Made by a program: the position numbers and the translations under genes
The notes under the pieces: model-generated
What the model was told of the DNA's origin: nothing
Seen by the model: only the letters and a program-made list of their open reading frames with translations
The model's database searches: none
Shown here: in pieces, positions 16,268 through 23,759 of the stretch
Layout: each line of letters begins with the position of its first letter
How positions within the stretch are numbered: the first letter of the stretch is position 1
Source of the DNA: Mayfieldus sp963841445
GTDB lineage: Bacteria > Actinomycetota > Thermoleophilia > Solirubrobacterales > 70-9
Length of the DNA stretch: 64,000 nucleotides
Assembly (NCBI GenBank): GCA_963841445.1
Contig: CAWJCP010000010.1
Span: 9,609 to 73,608 of the forward strand
Direction: 5' to 3'

Positions 16268-17021
16268 GCTTTGAGCGCTGGCGCTCCAGCTCGGCGATCA
16301 GCACCTTGGTGTGCATCGCCGCGATCAGGTCCTTGAGCGGCTCCGCGCCGGCCTCGATCAGCTCCATGGCGCGATCGGGCTCCATGCTCCCAGCCACCCG
16401 CTCCATCAGCACCTGCACCTCTTCGGCGACCAGCTCCTCCATCGCCCGCTTGTAGCGCAGGGTGTCGTAGACGGTGAAGCCGATCGCCTCCTCGTAGCCG
16501 CCGGCGCGAAAGCGGCTGATCGCCTCGATGATGCGCACGTCCGACGGCGTGTAGCCGCGGCTGTTGGGGCTCAGCACCTCGATCTTCTCGAGACGGTCGA
16601 GGACCTCGGCGGGGACGTCGTAGCGCTCGCGAACCGCAGCGGCGCTGGTCCGGGTCCGCTCGTTGGCCAGCGCCCGCTCGAGGATCCGGTCCTCGAGCTC
16701 GACCAGTGCCTCGGCCCGATCGGGGTCCTCGTCGAGCACCTCGCGGATCACCCGCAGCGGCATGAAGCGCTCCTCCTGGAGCCGCTTGATCAGCCGGATC
16801 CGGTCGACGAAGTCGGGCGGGTAGTAGGCCATGTTGCGGCTCGTCTTGTGCGGCTCGGGGAGCAGCCCCTCGCGCAGGTAGTGCTTGATCGTCGCCGCCG
16901 AGACGCCCGAGGCCTCCGCCAGCTCGCCCATGCGCAGGAGCTGCGGAGCGGTGTTCGGATCGCCCTTACCGTTGCCCGCCGCGGGCGCCTTCGCGCCGGC
17001 CGCGTTCGTGGCCTTCGCCAT
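16260..17021 (-). CDS. MerR family transcriptional regulator
   Basis: The 253-residue protein has a low-complexity Ala/Gly/Lys N-terminus, then a MerR winged helix ('LLRMGELAEASGVSAATIKHYLREGLLPEP', about 30-100, ending in 'FMPLRVIREVLDED'), and a long C-terminal region containing a second helical domain ('VLSPNSRGYTPSDVRIIEAISRFRAGG') that looks like a duplicated DNA-binding or effector module. ATG 17021 follows the BKACE stop by 2 nt. Position inside the operon suggests it controls the acyl-CoA genes. Confidence 0.85.
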   Translation of the reverse strand: MAKATNAAGAKAPAAGNGKGDPNTAPQLLRMGELAEASGVSAATIKHYLREGLLPEPHKTSRNMAYYPPDFVDRIRLIKRLQEERFMPLRVIREVLDEDPDRAEALVELEDRILERALANERTRTSAAAVRERYDVPAEVLDRLEKIEVLSPNSRGYTPSDVRIIEAISRFRAGGYEEAIGFTVYDTLRYKRAMEELVAEEVQVLMERVAGSMEPDRAMELIEAGAEPLKDLIAAMHTKVLIAELERQRSKRG

Positions 17022-17023
17022 CG

Positions 17024-17923
17024 CTAGCCCCCGGCGCCCGCCGGCTCGCGCCTCGGCAGGCCAAGCAGCTCGCGCGCCTCGGCGACGCTCGCAACGCGAC
17101 GGCCCATGTCCTCGGCCATCTGCCGCGCCTTCGCGATCAGCTCGCCGTTTGACTTCGCCATCTCGCCGTCGGGCAGATAGAAGTTGTCCTCGAGGCCGAC
17201 TCGCGCGTTGCCGCCGAAGGAAAGCGCAGCCGCGACCAGCTTCCACTGCTCGCGCGAGATCCCGATCACCTGCCACTGGTTCTGCCCTTCGGGGCCGCCG
17301 GGGATCTGGTCGGACATGAAGCCGACGTTGCGGGCGTTGGGCCGGATGCCGCCGTTGACCCCCATGACCAGCGATATCTGCAGCGGCTCGGAGAGCAGGC
17401 CCATGTCGAGCAGCGGGTCGAGGTTGGCGATGTGGCCGGCGTCGAAGCACTCGTGCTCGGGCTTGATCCCGATCTCGCGCATCGCCTCGAGGAACTCGAT
17501 GATCGTGTCGAAGCTGTTCTCGAAGACCGCCTTGAAGACGAACTCCTTGCGCCGCTTCGAGTACTTCGCGTAGTTCATCGAGCTCATGTTCAGCGCCGCG
17601 ACGTCGGGGCGAAGCTCGCGCAGGTAGGTGATCCGCTTCTCGATCGGGACGCCGATCGCGCCGGTCGAGTAGTTGATGATCACGTCATCGACCGAGTCGC
17701 GAATCGCCTCGGTGATCGCGCGGAAGTTCTCGATTTCGTAAGAGGGAATGCCGTCGGGAGTGCGGGCGTGGATGTGGATCTGCGAGCCGCCCTCGTCGAC
17801 GATCCGCTTCGCCTCCGCCCCATACTCCTCGGGCGTGTAGGGAATCGCCGGGCACTGGTCGCGATTGGCGACCGCGCCCGAAATCGAGCAGCTGAGGATC
17901 GCGGGGTCGGAGAAGCGGCTCAT
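17024..17923 (-). CDS. Beta-keto acid cleavage enzyme (BKACE, DUF849 family)
   Basis: This 299-residue TIM-barrel protein belongs to the BKACE family, whose founding member Kce condenses 3-keto-5-aminohexanoate with acetyl-CoA and splits it into acetoacetate and a new acyl-CoA. The Zn-binding His-x-His is present (His50/His52 in QIHIHAR), as are 'NYSTGAIG', 'HECFDAGHI' and the C-terminal 'NARVGLEDNFYLPDGEMAKSN' with the third-ligand Glu. The family is known for many unassigned beta-keto acid substrates, so its operon partners are the best clue to its role. It overlaps the SnoaL-like gene by 4 nt. Confidence 0.92.
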   Translation of the reverse strand: MSRFSDPAILSCSISGAVANRDQCPAIPYTPEEYGAEAKRIVDEGGSQIHIHARTPDGIPSYEIENFRAITEAIRDSVDDVIINYSTGAIGVPIEKRITYLRELRPDVAALNMSSMNYAKYSKRRKEFVFKAVFENSFDTIIEFLEAMREIGIKPEHECFDAGHIANLDPLLDMGLLSEPLQISLVMGVNGGIRPNARNVGFMSDQIPGGPEGQNQWQVIGISREQWKLVAAALSFGGNARVGLEDNFYLPDGEMAKSNGELIAKARQMAEDMGRRVASVAEARELLGLPRREPAGAGG

Positions 17924-18336
17924 TCGCGAACCGCCGTGTCGCTCAGCCGCCTGACTGCTTCCAGGGCCTCGTCACGGTCCAGGTAGGAGCGGCCGACGTC
18001 CAACTTGCCCTCCCGGATCTTCCAGAGCCCATCCAGAGTCTGCTCCATCACCACTCCGGTCCTCCCGGTCGCACTTACCCGCGAGAGGACAAGGACGTGA
18101 TCCCCGAGGTCCCTGAACTCCTCCGGCTTCATCTCGAAGTCCATCCAGACCTCGTTCATGTCGGCGAAGAACTTCCGAACCCCTTCGTGGCCGTGAAATG
18201 GCTCGACCTCCACACCGCCGACGATCGCCGGATACCACTCGGCATCCTCGACCGTGTGGGCGAGGACCCAATCGACGTCGCGCCGGTTGAGCGCATCGAC
18301 GCATTCGCGCACGAACTCGACGTTCTCGGCGCTCAT
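17920..18336 (-). CDS. SnoaL-like / NTF2-fold protein
   Basis: The protein is 138 residues from ATG 18336, which overlaps the carboxyltransferase stop (ATGA). It has the SnoaL-like pattern: 'ENVEFVRECVDALNRRDVDWVLAHTVEDAEWYPA', a 'FHGHEGVRKFFADM' segment and a C-terminal beta sheet. NTF2-fold proteins of this type may be small isomerases, hydratases or cyclases, or binding proteins. Its place between a carboxyltransferase and a BKACE suggests it handles a pathway intermediate. Confidence 0.78.
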   Translation of the reverse strand: MSAENVEFVRECVDALNRRDVDWVLAHTVEDAEWYPAIVGGVEVEPFHGHEGVRKFFADMNEVWMDFEMKPEEFRDLGDHVLVLSRVSATGRTGVVMEQTLDGLWKIREGKLDVGRSYLDRDEALEAVRRLSDTAVRE

Positions 18337-20063
18337 ACCGGCATCACCCCATGCTTCTTCCACGGTCGCTCGACCCGCTTGTCGGCCGCCATTCGCAGCC
18401 CGTTGACGATCGTCGGGCGGGTCTCGCGCGGGTCGATGATGTCGTCGACCAGGTCGTTGCGGGCCGCCAGGTAGGGATCGATCTGCGACTTGACCGCCTC
18501 GAGCATCTGCTCGCGGGTCGCCTCGGGATCGTCGGAGGCCTCGATCGCGGAGCGGCCGATGATGTTGACCGCGCCCTCCGGCCCCATGACCGAGATCTCG
18601 GCGCTGGGCCAGCCAACGATCAGGTCCGGCTCATACGCCTTCCCACACATCACGTAATAGCCGGCCCCGTAGGCCTTGCGGACGATGACGGTGATCTTCG
18701 GCACCGTGGCGCGGCTGACCGCGTAGAGCATCTTCGCGCCGTGGCGGATGATCCCCGCCTGCTCGACCTTCGAGCCGACCATGAAGCCGGGCACGTCCTG
18801 CAGGAAGAGCAGCGGGATGTTGAAGGCGTCGCAGAGGTTGATGAAGCGCGCCGCCTTGTCGGCGGAGTCGTTCTCGAGGATCCCCGCCAGCTGCTTGGGC
18901 TGGTTGGCGACGATCCCGCAGGGCATTCCCCCGAAACGGGCGAAGCAGGTGATCAGCGTCTTCGCGAACTTCGGCTTGATGTCGAAGTACTCGCCGTCGT
19001 CGACGATCTCGGCGATCACCTCGTACATGTCGTAGGGCTGGCGCGAGGACTCGGGGACGATGTCGAGCAGCTTCTCCGACATCCGGTCGACCGGGTCTGA
19101 GGTCTCCCGAACAGGTGGCTTCTGCTCGCAGTTGGATGGGAAGAAGGAGAGGTAGGTCTTGATCGCCTCGATGCACTCGGGGTCGTCGGCGACCTCGAGG
19201 TCCCCCACGCCCGACTTGCGGCAGTGCACCTTGGCGCCACCGAGCTCCTCCATCGAGATGTCCTCTCCCGTAACCGCCTTGGTGAGGTGCGGCCCGGCGA
19301 GCGCCATCGCGCCCTGGCCGACGACCATCGGGACGAAGTCGGAGAGCCCCGGGATGTAGGCGGTGCCTGCGGCGCAGGGGCCGAGCATCCCGGCGACCAG
19401 CGGCACGACGCCGGACATCACGACCTCCTCGCGGAACAGGTGTCCGGAGCCGGCGAACATCGAGCCGGCGGCCTCCTGGATCCGCGCCCCGGCCGAGTCG
19501 AGCAGCCAGATCAGCGGCATCCGCTTGCCGAGCGCCATCTCGCGCAGCCGCCCGACCTTGAACTCGCCGGTCATCCCCATCGAGCCGGCCATGACGGTGA
19601 AGTCGTAGGCGGCGATCGCGCAGGTACGGCCGTCGACGTCACCCCAGCCGGTGATCACGCCGTCGGCCGGCGCGTCCTTTCCTTCCATCGCGCGCTGCGT
19701 CGAGTGCGGGCCGGCCTGGATCCCGATCTCGACGAAGGTGCCTGGGTCGACGAGCAGGTCGATTCGCTCGCGCGCGGTGAGCTTGCCGCGCTCGTGCTGG
19801 ACCGCGATCTTTTCCTCGCCGCCGCCCAGCTTCGCCTTCTCGCGACGCTCGTGGAGGTCCTCGACGAGGTGCTTCATGCCGGTCTGCTCGCCTGCCTTGA
19901 CCTCGGCGGGGGCTTCGGGGGCTTCTGCCTGGTGCTGCTCGGAATTACTTTCCGCCCGCGTGCTCTGCTCGCTCGGCGCTCGACTCAGATCATCCAAATC
20001 ACTCGCGCCTCGCTCCGCGTCCGCCGCGGGCGGGCGGTGCCCACCTTGCTCAGCATTCGCCAC
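18333..20063 (-). CDS. Acyl-CoA carboxylase beta subunit (carboxyltransferase)
   Basis: The protein is 576 residues from GTG 20063. This start is chosen because a GGGAGG Shine-Dalgarno precedes it; an ATG at 20081 lies inside the upstream gene. The first ~65 residues are an acidic, Gln/Ala/Glu-rich extension unlike the rest. From 'MKHLVEDLHERREKAKLGGGE' on it follows propionyl/acetyl-CoA carboxylase beta subunits, with crotonase-fold halves, 'DFTVMAGSMG', 'SAGARIQE', 'QDVPGFMVG' and 'YGAGYYVMCGKAYEPD'. It transfers CO2 from a biotinyl carrier to an acyl-CoA. No biotin carboxylase subunit is nearby; the 70-residue carrier at 41024 is a possible partner. Confidence 0.9.
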   Translation of the reverse strand: MANAEQGGHRPPAADAERGASDLDDLSRAPSEQSTRAESNSEQHQAEAPEAPAEVKAGEQTGMKHLVEDLHERREKAKLGGGEEKIAVQHERGKLTARERIDLLVDPGTFVEIGIQAGPHSTQRAMEGKDAPADGVITGWGDVDGRTCAIAAYDFTVMAGSMGMTGEFKVGRLREMALGKRMPLIWLLDSAGARIQEAAGSMFAGSGHLFREEVVMSGVVPLVAGMLGPCAAGTAYIPGLSDFVPMVVGQGAMALAGPHLTKAVTGEDISMEELGGAKVHCRKSGVGDLEVADDPECIEAIKTYLSFFPSNCEQKPPVRETSDPVDRMSEKLLDIVPESSRQPYDMYEVIAEIVDDGEYFDIKPKFAKTLITCFARFGGMPCGIVANQPKQLAGILENDSADKAARFINLCDAFNIPLLFLQDVPGFMVGSKVEQAGIIRHGAKMLYAVSRATVPKITVIVRKAYGAGYYVMCGKAYEPDLIVGWPSAEISVMGPEGAVNIIGRSAIEASDDPEATREQMLEAVKSQIDPYLAARNDLVDDIIDPRETRPTIVNGLRMAADKRVERPWKKHGVMPV

Positions 20064-20065
20064 GC

Positions 20066-20851
20066 CTACCTCCCCTTCCATTCCGGATCGCGCTTCTCGA
20101 AGAAGGCCTGCACGCCCTCCTGGATGTCCTCGGTCGTGAAGGTCAGCGAAAGCTGGCTGCGCAGGAACTCGAGCGCGTCGTCGAGCGCCATGTCCTGCTG
20201 GCGGTACATCGCGTCATGCCCGATCTTCATCAAGACCGGGCTCTTCGAGGCCAGCTTGGTAGCCCACTCCCGAACCGCGTCGTCGAACTCGGCTTCGGGG
20301 ACCACCTTGTTGGCGAGCCCGAAGCGCACCGCATCCTCGCCGCTCATCCGCTCGCCGAGCAGCATCATCTCGTTGACCTTCTTGCGCGGGACGTTGCGGT
20401 AGATGATCGCCATGATCATGTAGGGGAAGGCGCCGACGTTGATCTCGGGGGTGGAAAAAGTGATCCCCTGCTTCGCGATCAGCAGGTCGCAGGACAGCGC
20501 CAGGCCCATGCCCCCGGCGAGGACGTGGCCATTGAGCGCGCACAGCGACGGCTTGCCGAGCCGCGGCATCAGCCGGAAGAACTCGAGGAACAGGTCGGAG
20601 GCGAAGTGCTTCTGGATCAGCGGCGCATCGGCGCCGAAGCCCCCGAGGTCGGCGCCGGCGCAGAAGACCTTCTCACCGGCCCCGGTGAGGACCACCGCGC
20701 GTACATCCTCGGAGTCGCGCGCGGCCTTCAGCGCCTCGACCAGCTCGGCCAGCATCGGCCCGGAGAGCATGTTGCGCTTCTCGGGGTCGTTGAGGGTGAC
20801 GGTCGCGACCCCGCCGGCCACCTCGTAGTTGACCTTTTCGTAGTCGGGCAT
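20066..20851 (-). CDS. Enoyl-CoA hydratase/isomerase family protein
   Basis: This 261-residue crotonase has 'VCAGADLGGFG' (oxyanion-hole segment), 'GHVLAGGMGLALSCDLLIA' and 'STPEINVGAFPYMIMAIIYRNV'. One glutamate of the usual catalytic pair appears retained in 'TPEINVG'. It hydrates or isomerises an unsaturated acyl-CoA. It is the first gene of the six-gene operon; the intergenic gap to the divergent dehydrogenase carries a TetR-type palindrome. The next gene begins 2 nt after its stop. Confidence 0.88.
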   Translation of the reverse strand: MPDYEKVNYEVAGGVATVTLNDPEKRNMLSGPMLAELVEALKAARDSEDVRAVVLTGAGEKVFCAGADLGGFGADAPLIQKHFASDLFLEFFRLMPRLGKPSLCALNGHVLAGGMGLALSCDLLIAKQGITFSTPEINVGAFPYMIMAIIYRNVPRKKVNEMMLLGERMSGEDAVRFGLANKVVPEAEFDDAVREWATKLASKSPVLMKIGHDAMYRQQDMALDDALEFLRSQLSLTFTTEDIQEGVQAFFEKRDPEWKGR

Positions 20852-20909
20852 CGGCCAATGCTCGCGCTCTGCCTGCTGGGCTCGCGCTTCGGCTCCTCGC
20901 GCGCCACGA

Positions 20910-20942
20910 TAGCACCTACTAGGAAGTAAGAAGTGCTACTGT
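20910..20942. promoter_or_regulatory. Divergent promoter region with nested TetR-type operator
   Basis: TACT-AGGA-AGTA (20917-20928) is an inverted repeat of the ACT-N4-AGT type, nested in outer arms TAGCAC (20910-20915) and GTGCTA (20933-20938). An extended -10-like TGCTACTGT (20934-20942) follows in the direction of the dehydrogenase. It lies between the crotonase operon and the acyl-CoA dehydrogenase, so one regulator could control both. Confidence 0.55.
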
Positions 20943-21050
20943 CCGCTCTGCCCGCCTCGCTGCGGCTTGGGTTGGCTTTAGCCCCATATGCGGGAGAAAG
21001 CTGACCCAACAGCGGCAGGCTTCAGCGGATCGACCAAGAGGAGACGAGCA

Positions 21051-22274
21051 GTGGCCACAGCGACCAGGACGAACGGCGCCTCGAACGTGATCAAGCCCGA
21101 CCACGCGGCGGGCCGCAAGCACTTCATCTTCAGCGACGAGCACGAGGCGTTGCGGGAATCGCTTCAGTCCTGGGTCCAGAAGGAGCTCTACCCGCACCGC
21201 AACGAGTGGGAGGAGACCTACTGGCCGACCGAGGCGATGAAGCGGGCCGGCGAGCTCGGCTTCCTCGGCCTCTGCTTCCCGGAGCGGTACGGCGGCCAGG
21301 GCGGCGATTACTACTACTCGCTGGTCCGCGCCGAGTGCATGAGCTACTCGGGCTCCGGCGGCACCAACATGGGCTTCGCGGTGCAGACCGACATGGTCCT
21401 GCCGCCGATCCACCTGCTCGGCTCCGAGGAGCAGAAGCAGCGCTATCTGGTTCCCGGGATCAAGGGCGAGAAGGTCGGCTGCCTCGGGATAACGGAACCG
21501 GGCGCGGGGTCGGACGTGGCGGGAATCCGCACCACCGCGATCCGCGACGGCGACGAGTTCGTCATCAACGGCTCCAAGACCTTCATCACCAACGGCCCCC
21601 GGGCCGACTTCATCGTCCTGGTCGCGAAGACCGACCCCGAGGCCCGCCACGAGGGAATCACCCTGTTCGTCGTCGACCTTCGCGACGAAAACGGCGAGCA
21701 CGTCCCCGGCTTCACGGTCTCGGCCGAGCTGGAGAAGATGGGGATGCATGCCTCCGACACCGGCGAGCTCGCCTTCGACGACGTGCGGGTGCCGGCGGAG
21801 GCGATGCTCGGCGAGGAGGGCAAGGGCTTCTACCACATCAGCTGGGAGCTTCAGGGCGAGCGGCTGGTCGCCTCCGCCGGCTGTCATGCGGCGGGCGAGC
21901 GGATGATCGAGCGCACGCTGGAGTACGCAAAGGAGCGCGAGGCCTTCGGCCGTCCGATCGGCAAGTTCCAGGCGATCCGCCACAAGTTCGCCGAGATGGC
22001 CACCCAGGTCGAGGCGGCGAAACAGTTCAACTATGCAACCGCCTGGCGCTTCGCAAACGGCGAGTACCCGGTGCGCGAGATCACGATGGCGAAGCTGTTC
22101 GCCTCACGGGTCGCCTGCGAGGTCGCCGACGAGTGCGTGCAGATCCTCGGTGGCTACGGCTACATGAAGGAGTACGAGATCGAGCGCGCCTACCGCGACG
22201 TTCGCCTCAACCGCATCGGCGCCGGAACCGACGAGATCATGCTCGACGTGATCGGGCGCTCGTACGGGCTGTAG
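21051..22274 (+). CDS. Acyl-CoA dehydrogenase
   Basis: The protein is 407 residues from GTG 21051, preceded by AGAGGAG at good spacing; an ATG 63 nt upstream is in frame but has no such site. The full acyl-CoA dehydrogenase fold is present: 'LGFLGLCFPERYGGQGG', 'LGITEPGAGSDVAGIRTTA', 'NGSKTFITNG', 'FGRPIGKFQAIRHKFAEM' and 'QILGGYGYMKEYEIERAYRDVRL'. The glutamate in 'QGERLVASAG' sits where isovaleryl/long-chain enzymes keep their catalytic base, while the YEGT-type position is Ala. It desaturates an acyl-CoA, passing electrons to ETF. It is divergent from the crotonase operon. Confidence 0.92.
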   Translation: MATATRTNGASNVIKPDHAAGRKHFIFSDEHEALRESLQSWVQKELYPHRNEWEETYWPTEAMKRAGELGFLGLCFPERYGGQGGDYYYSLVRAECMSYSGSGGTNMGFAVQTDMVLPPIHLLGSEEQKQRYLVPGIKGEKVGCLGITEPGAGSDVAGIRTTAIRDGDEFVINGSKTFITNGPRADFIVLVAKTDPEARHEGITLFVVDLRDENGEHVPGFTVSAELEKMGMHASDTGELAFDDVRVPAEAMLGEEGKGFYHISWELQGERLVASAGCHAAGERMIERTLEYAKEREAFGRPIGKFQAIRHKFAEMATQVEAAKQFNYATAWRFANGEYPVREITMAKLFASRVACEVADECVQILGGYGYMKEYEIERAYRDVRLNRIGAGTDEIMLDVIGRSYGL

Positions 22275-22279
22275 GGCCC
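22220..22279 (+). repeat. Direct repeat copy 1 (3' end of acyl-CoA dehydrogenase)
   Basis: This 60-bp stretch encodes the last 17 codons of the dehydrogenase and its stop. A diverged copy lies 525 bp downstream at 22745-22803, with about five differences. The two copies bracket a small gene. Confidence 0.85.
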
Positions 22280-22350
22280 GAGATGCGGGCGAGGGCAATG
22301 CCCGTGAGCTCGGCGGAGTCGCGCCGCTGCGACGCTAGGCTGCGGAGACG

Positions 22351-22743
22351 ATGAGCGTCGGCTCGATCCTCACCCAGGGCGCGGCCGTACGGCTCGCCTT
22401 CGGCGCCTGCGCGCTGATCGAGCCAGAGGCGACGAGCCGCCTGCTCGGCGTGCCGGCGCGTCGGATCAACGACTCGAGCGCATACGTCCTGCGGCTGTTC
22501 GCCGCGCGCGACGTGGTCCTCGGCCTCGTGACGGCCACCGCATCGAGCGCGACACCGCCGGCACAGCGGCGGGCGGTGATCGCCAACCTCACGGCGGAGA
22601 TGGCCGACTCAGCTGCTCTCGCCCTCGAGGTTCGCCGGCGCGGCGGCCTGCGCGGCGACGTCCTCGCGGGGGCCCTGTTCAACCTGGCCGGCTACGCGAC
22701 CTGGATCGCAGCGGCGCGGGCCCTGCGCGAACCGTCCGCGTAG
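22351..22743 (+). CDS. Small membrane protein of unknown function
   Basis: This 130-residue protein has three to four moderately hydrophobic segments ('AAVRLAFGACALIEP', 'RLFAARDVVLGLVTA', 'NLTAEMADSAALALE', 'LAGALFNLAGYATWIAAARAL'). A GGAG sits 3 nt before the ATG. It resembles small four-helix DUF4267-like proteins, but no family is firmly recognised. It lies between two copies of the 3' end of an acyl-CoA dehydrogenase gene, which suggests it arrived by duplication or insertion. Confidence 0.65.
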   Translation: MSVGSILTQGAAVRLAFGACALIEPEATSRLLGVPARRINDSSAYVLRLFAARDVVLGLVTATASSATPPAQRRAVIANLTAEMADSAALALEVRRRGGLRGDVLAGALFNLAGYATWIAAARALREPSA

Positions 22744-22744
22744 A

Positions 22745-22803
22745 CGCCGGAACCGACGAGATCACACTCGCCGTGATCGGGCGCTCCTACGGGCTGTGGG
22801 CCG
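22745..22803 (+). pseudogene. Remnant: 3' end of an acyl-CoA dehydrogenase (direct repeat copy 2)
   Basis: In frame this fragment still reads AGTDEITLAVIGRSYGL, nearly identical to the end of the dehydrogenase at 21051-22274. The stop codon is lost because the A of TAG is missing. No other part of a second dehydrogenase gene precedes it. It is either a leftover of a tandem duplicate or the second copy produced when the intervening gene was inserted. Confidence 0.8.
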
Positions 22804-23187
22804 CTACCAGCGAACGGCGCTCTGGATCGCCTCGATCAGCTCCGCGCGGCTGAAGCCCTTCTCCAGGAAGGCGACGGCGCCAGTGGTGCCCATCTGAAGC
22901 GAGGCCGAGACCGGATCGCCGGCGCTGATCCCGACGATGCGGATCTCGTCGCGCTTCGACTTCATAGTCTCGGCGGCCTTGGGGCCGCCGCCGTTGGGCA
23001 TCATCCAGTCGGGCACCGCGACGTCGGGCTCGGTCTGCTCGGCAAGCGCGATGGCGCTGTTCGCGTCCTCGGCCGCGCCGACCGGCTCGACCGACTCGTC
23101 GCGGTTGATCATGTCCGCAAGCAGCTCGCGAATGTCCTCGTCGTCGTCGGCGACCAGAACCCGGATAGGCTTCGATTCGTCGTTCAT
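22804..23187 (-). CDS. Single-domain response regulator (receiver only)
   Basis: The 127-residue protein is a CheY-like receiver with acidic pocket Asp14/Asp15 (VADDDED), phosphoacceptor Asp60 (PDWMMP), Ser in 'GISAGD' and Lys110 (FLEKGF). There is no output domain, so it would act by protein contact or in a phosphorelay. No histidine kinase is in the window. Unusually a proline precedes the phosphoacceptor. The start ATG 23187 is preferred over upstream in-frame codons by family length. Its 3' end abuts the dehydrogenase remnant. Confidence 0.85.
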   Translation of the reverse strand: MNDESKPIRVLVADDDEDIRELLADMINRDESVEPVGAAEDANSAIALAEQTEPDVAVPDWMMPNGGGPKAAETMKSKRDEIRIVGISAGDPVSASLQMGTTGAVAFLEKGFSRAELIEAIQSAVRW

Positions 23188-23246
23188 CGGCGCCACGATA
23201 GCCAACCGCAACGACGCTGAACTTGCTGATCGCCGGGCTGGACGAA

Positions 23247-23690
23247 GTGTCGAATCTCGATCACATCCGCTCCTACTACGCGGCGCTGAACAGCGGCGAC
23301 GTCGAGCGGATCGCCTCGCACTTCACCGACGACGCCGTCCACTACTACACGCGGCTCGGTCCCCACGAGGGCGCTCGCGCGATCGCCGAGAACGCCAAGT
23401 GGGGCGTCGAGCAGGCCGATGGGCAATGGCATCTCGAGCACGGGATCGAGCAGGGCGACGAGGCCTGCATCGAGTGGTCGATGACCTGGCGTGACCCGAA
23501 GTCGGGCGAGAAGCGGATCAACCGCGGGGCCGAGCTCTTCCAGTTTCGCGACGGCAAGATCGCCGAGATCCGCGCCTATCACCACGGCGACCGCAAGAAT
23601 CCGAGCGGCGACCTGCTCGGCTTCGACCACAAGGGGCGCGGACACACGACGCTGGCGGACTGGCGACCCCCCGGCCCCGGGACCGACTGA
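23247..23690 (+). CDS. SnoaL-like / NTF2-fold protein
   Basis: The protein is 147 residues from GTG 23247 (an in-frame TTG at 23223 would add 8 residues). It begins 'SNLDHIRSYYAALNSGDVERIASHFTDDAVHYYTRLGP', typical of the SnoaL-like polyketide-cyclase/ketosteroid-isomerase superfamily, and ends 'FRDGKIAEIRAYHHGDRKNP'. No catalytic residues can be assigned. It lies 69 nt upstream of the second acyl-CoA dehydrogenase in the same direction and may be co-transcribed. Confidence 0.78.
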   Translation: MSNLDHIRSYYAALNSGDVERIASHFTDDAVHYYTRLGPHEGARAIAENAKWGVEQADGQWHLEHGIEQGDEACIEWSMTWRDPKSGEKRINRGAELFQFRDGKIAEIRAYHHGDRKNPSGDLLGFDHKGRGHTTLADWRPPGPGTD

Positions 23691-23759
23691 GCATCTAGGT
23701 GCGCATGGCGACATCAACTGCACAGTCGGCGGGGCTCGCGGTCGATCTGGCCGGATGAC

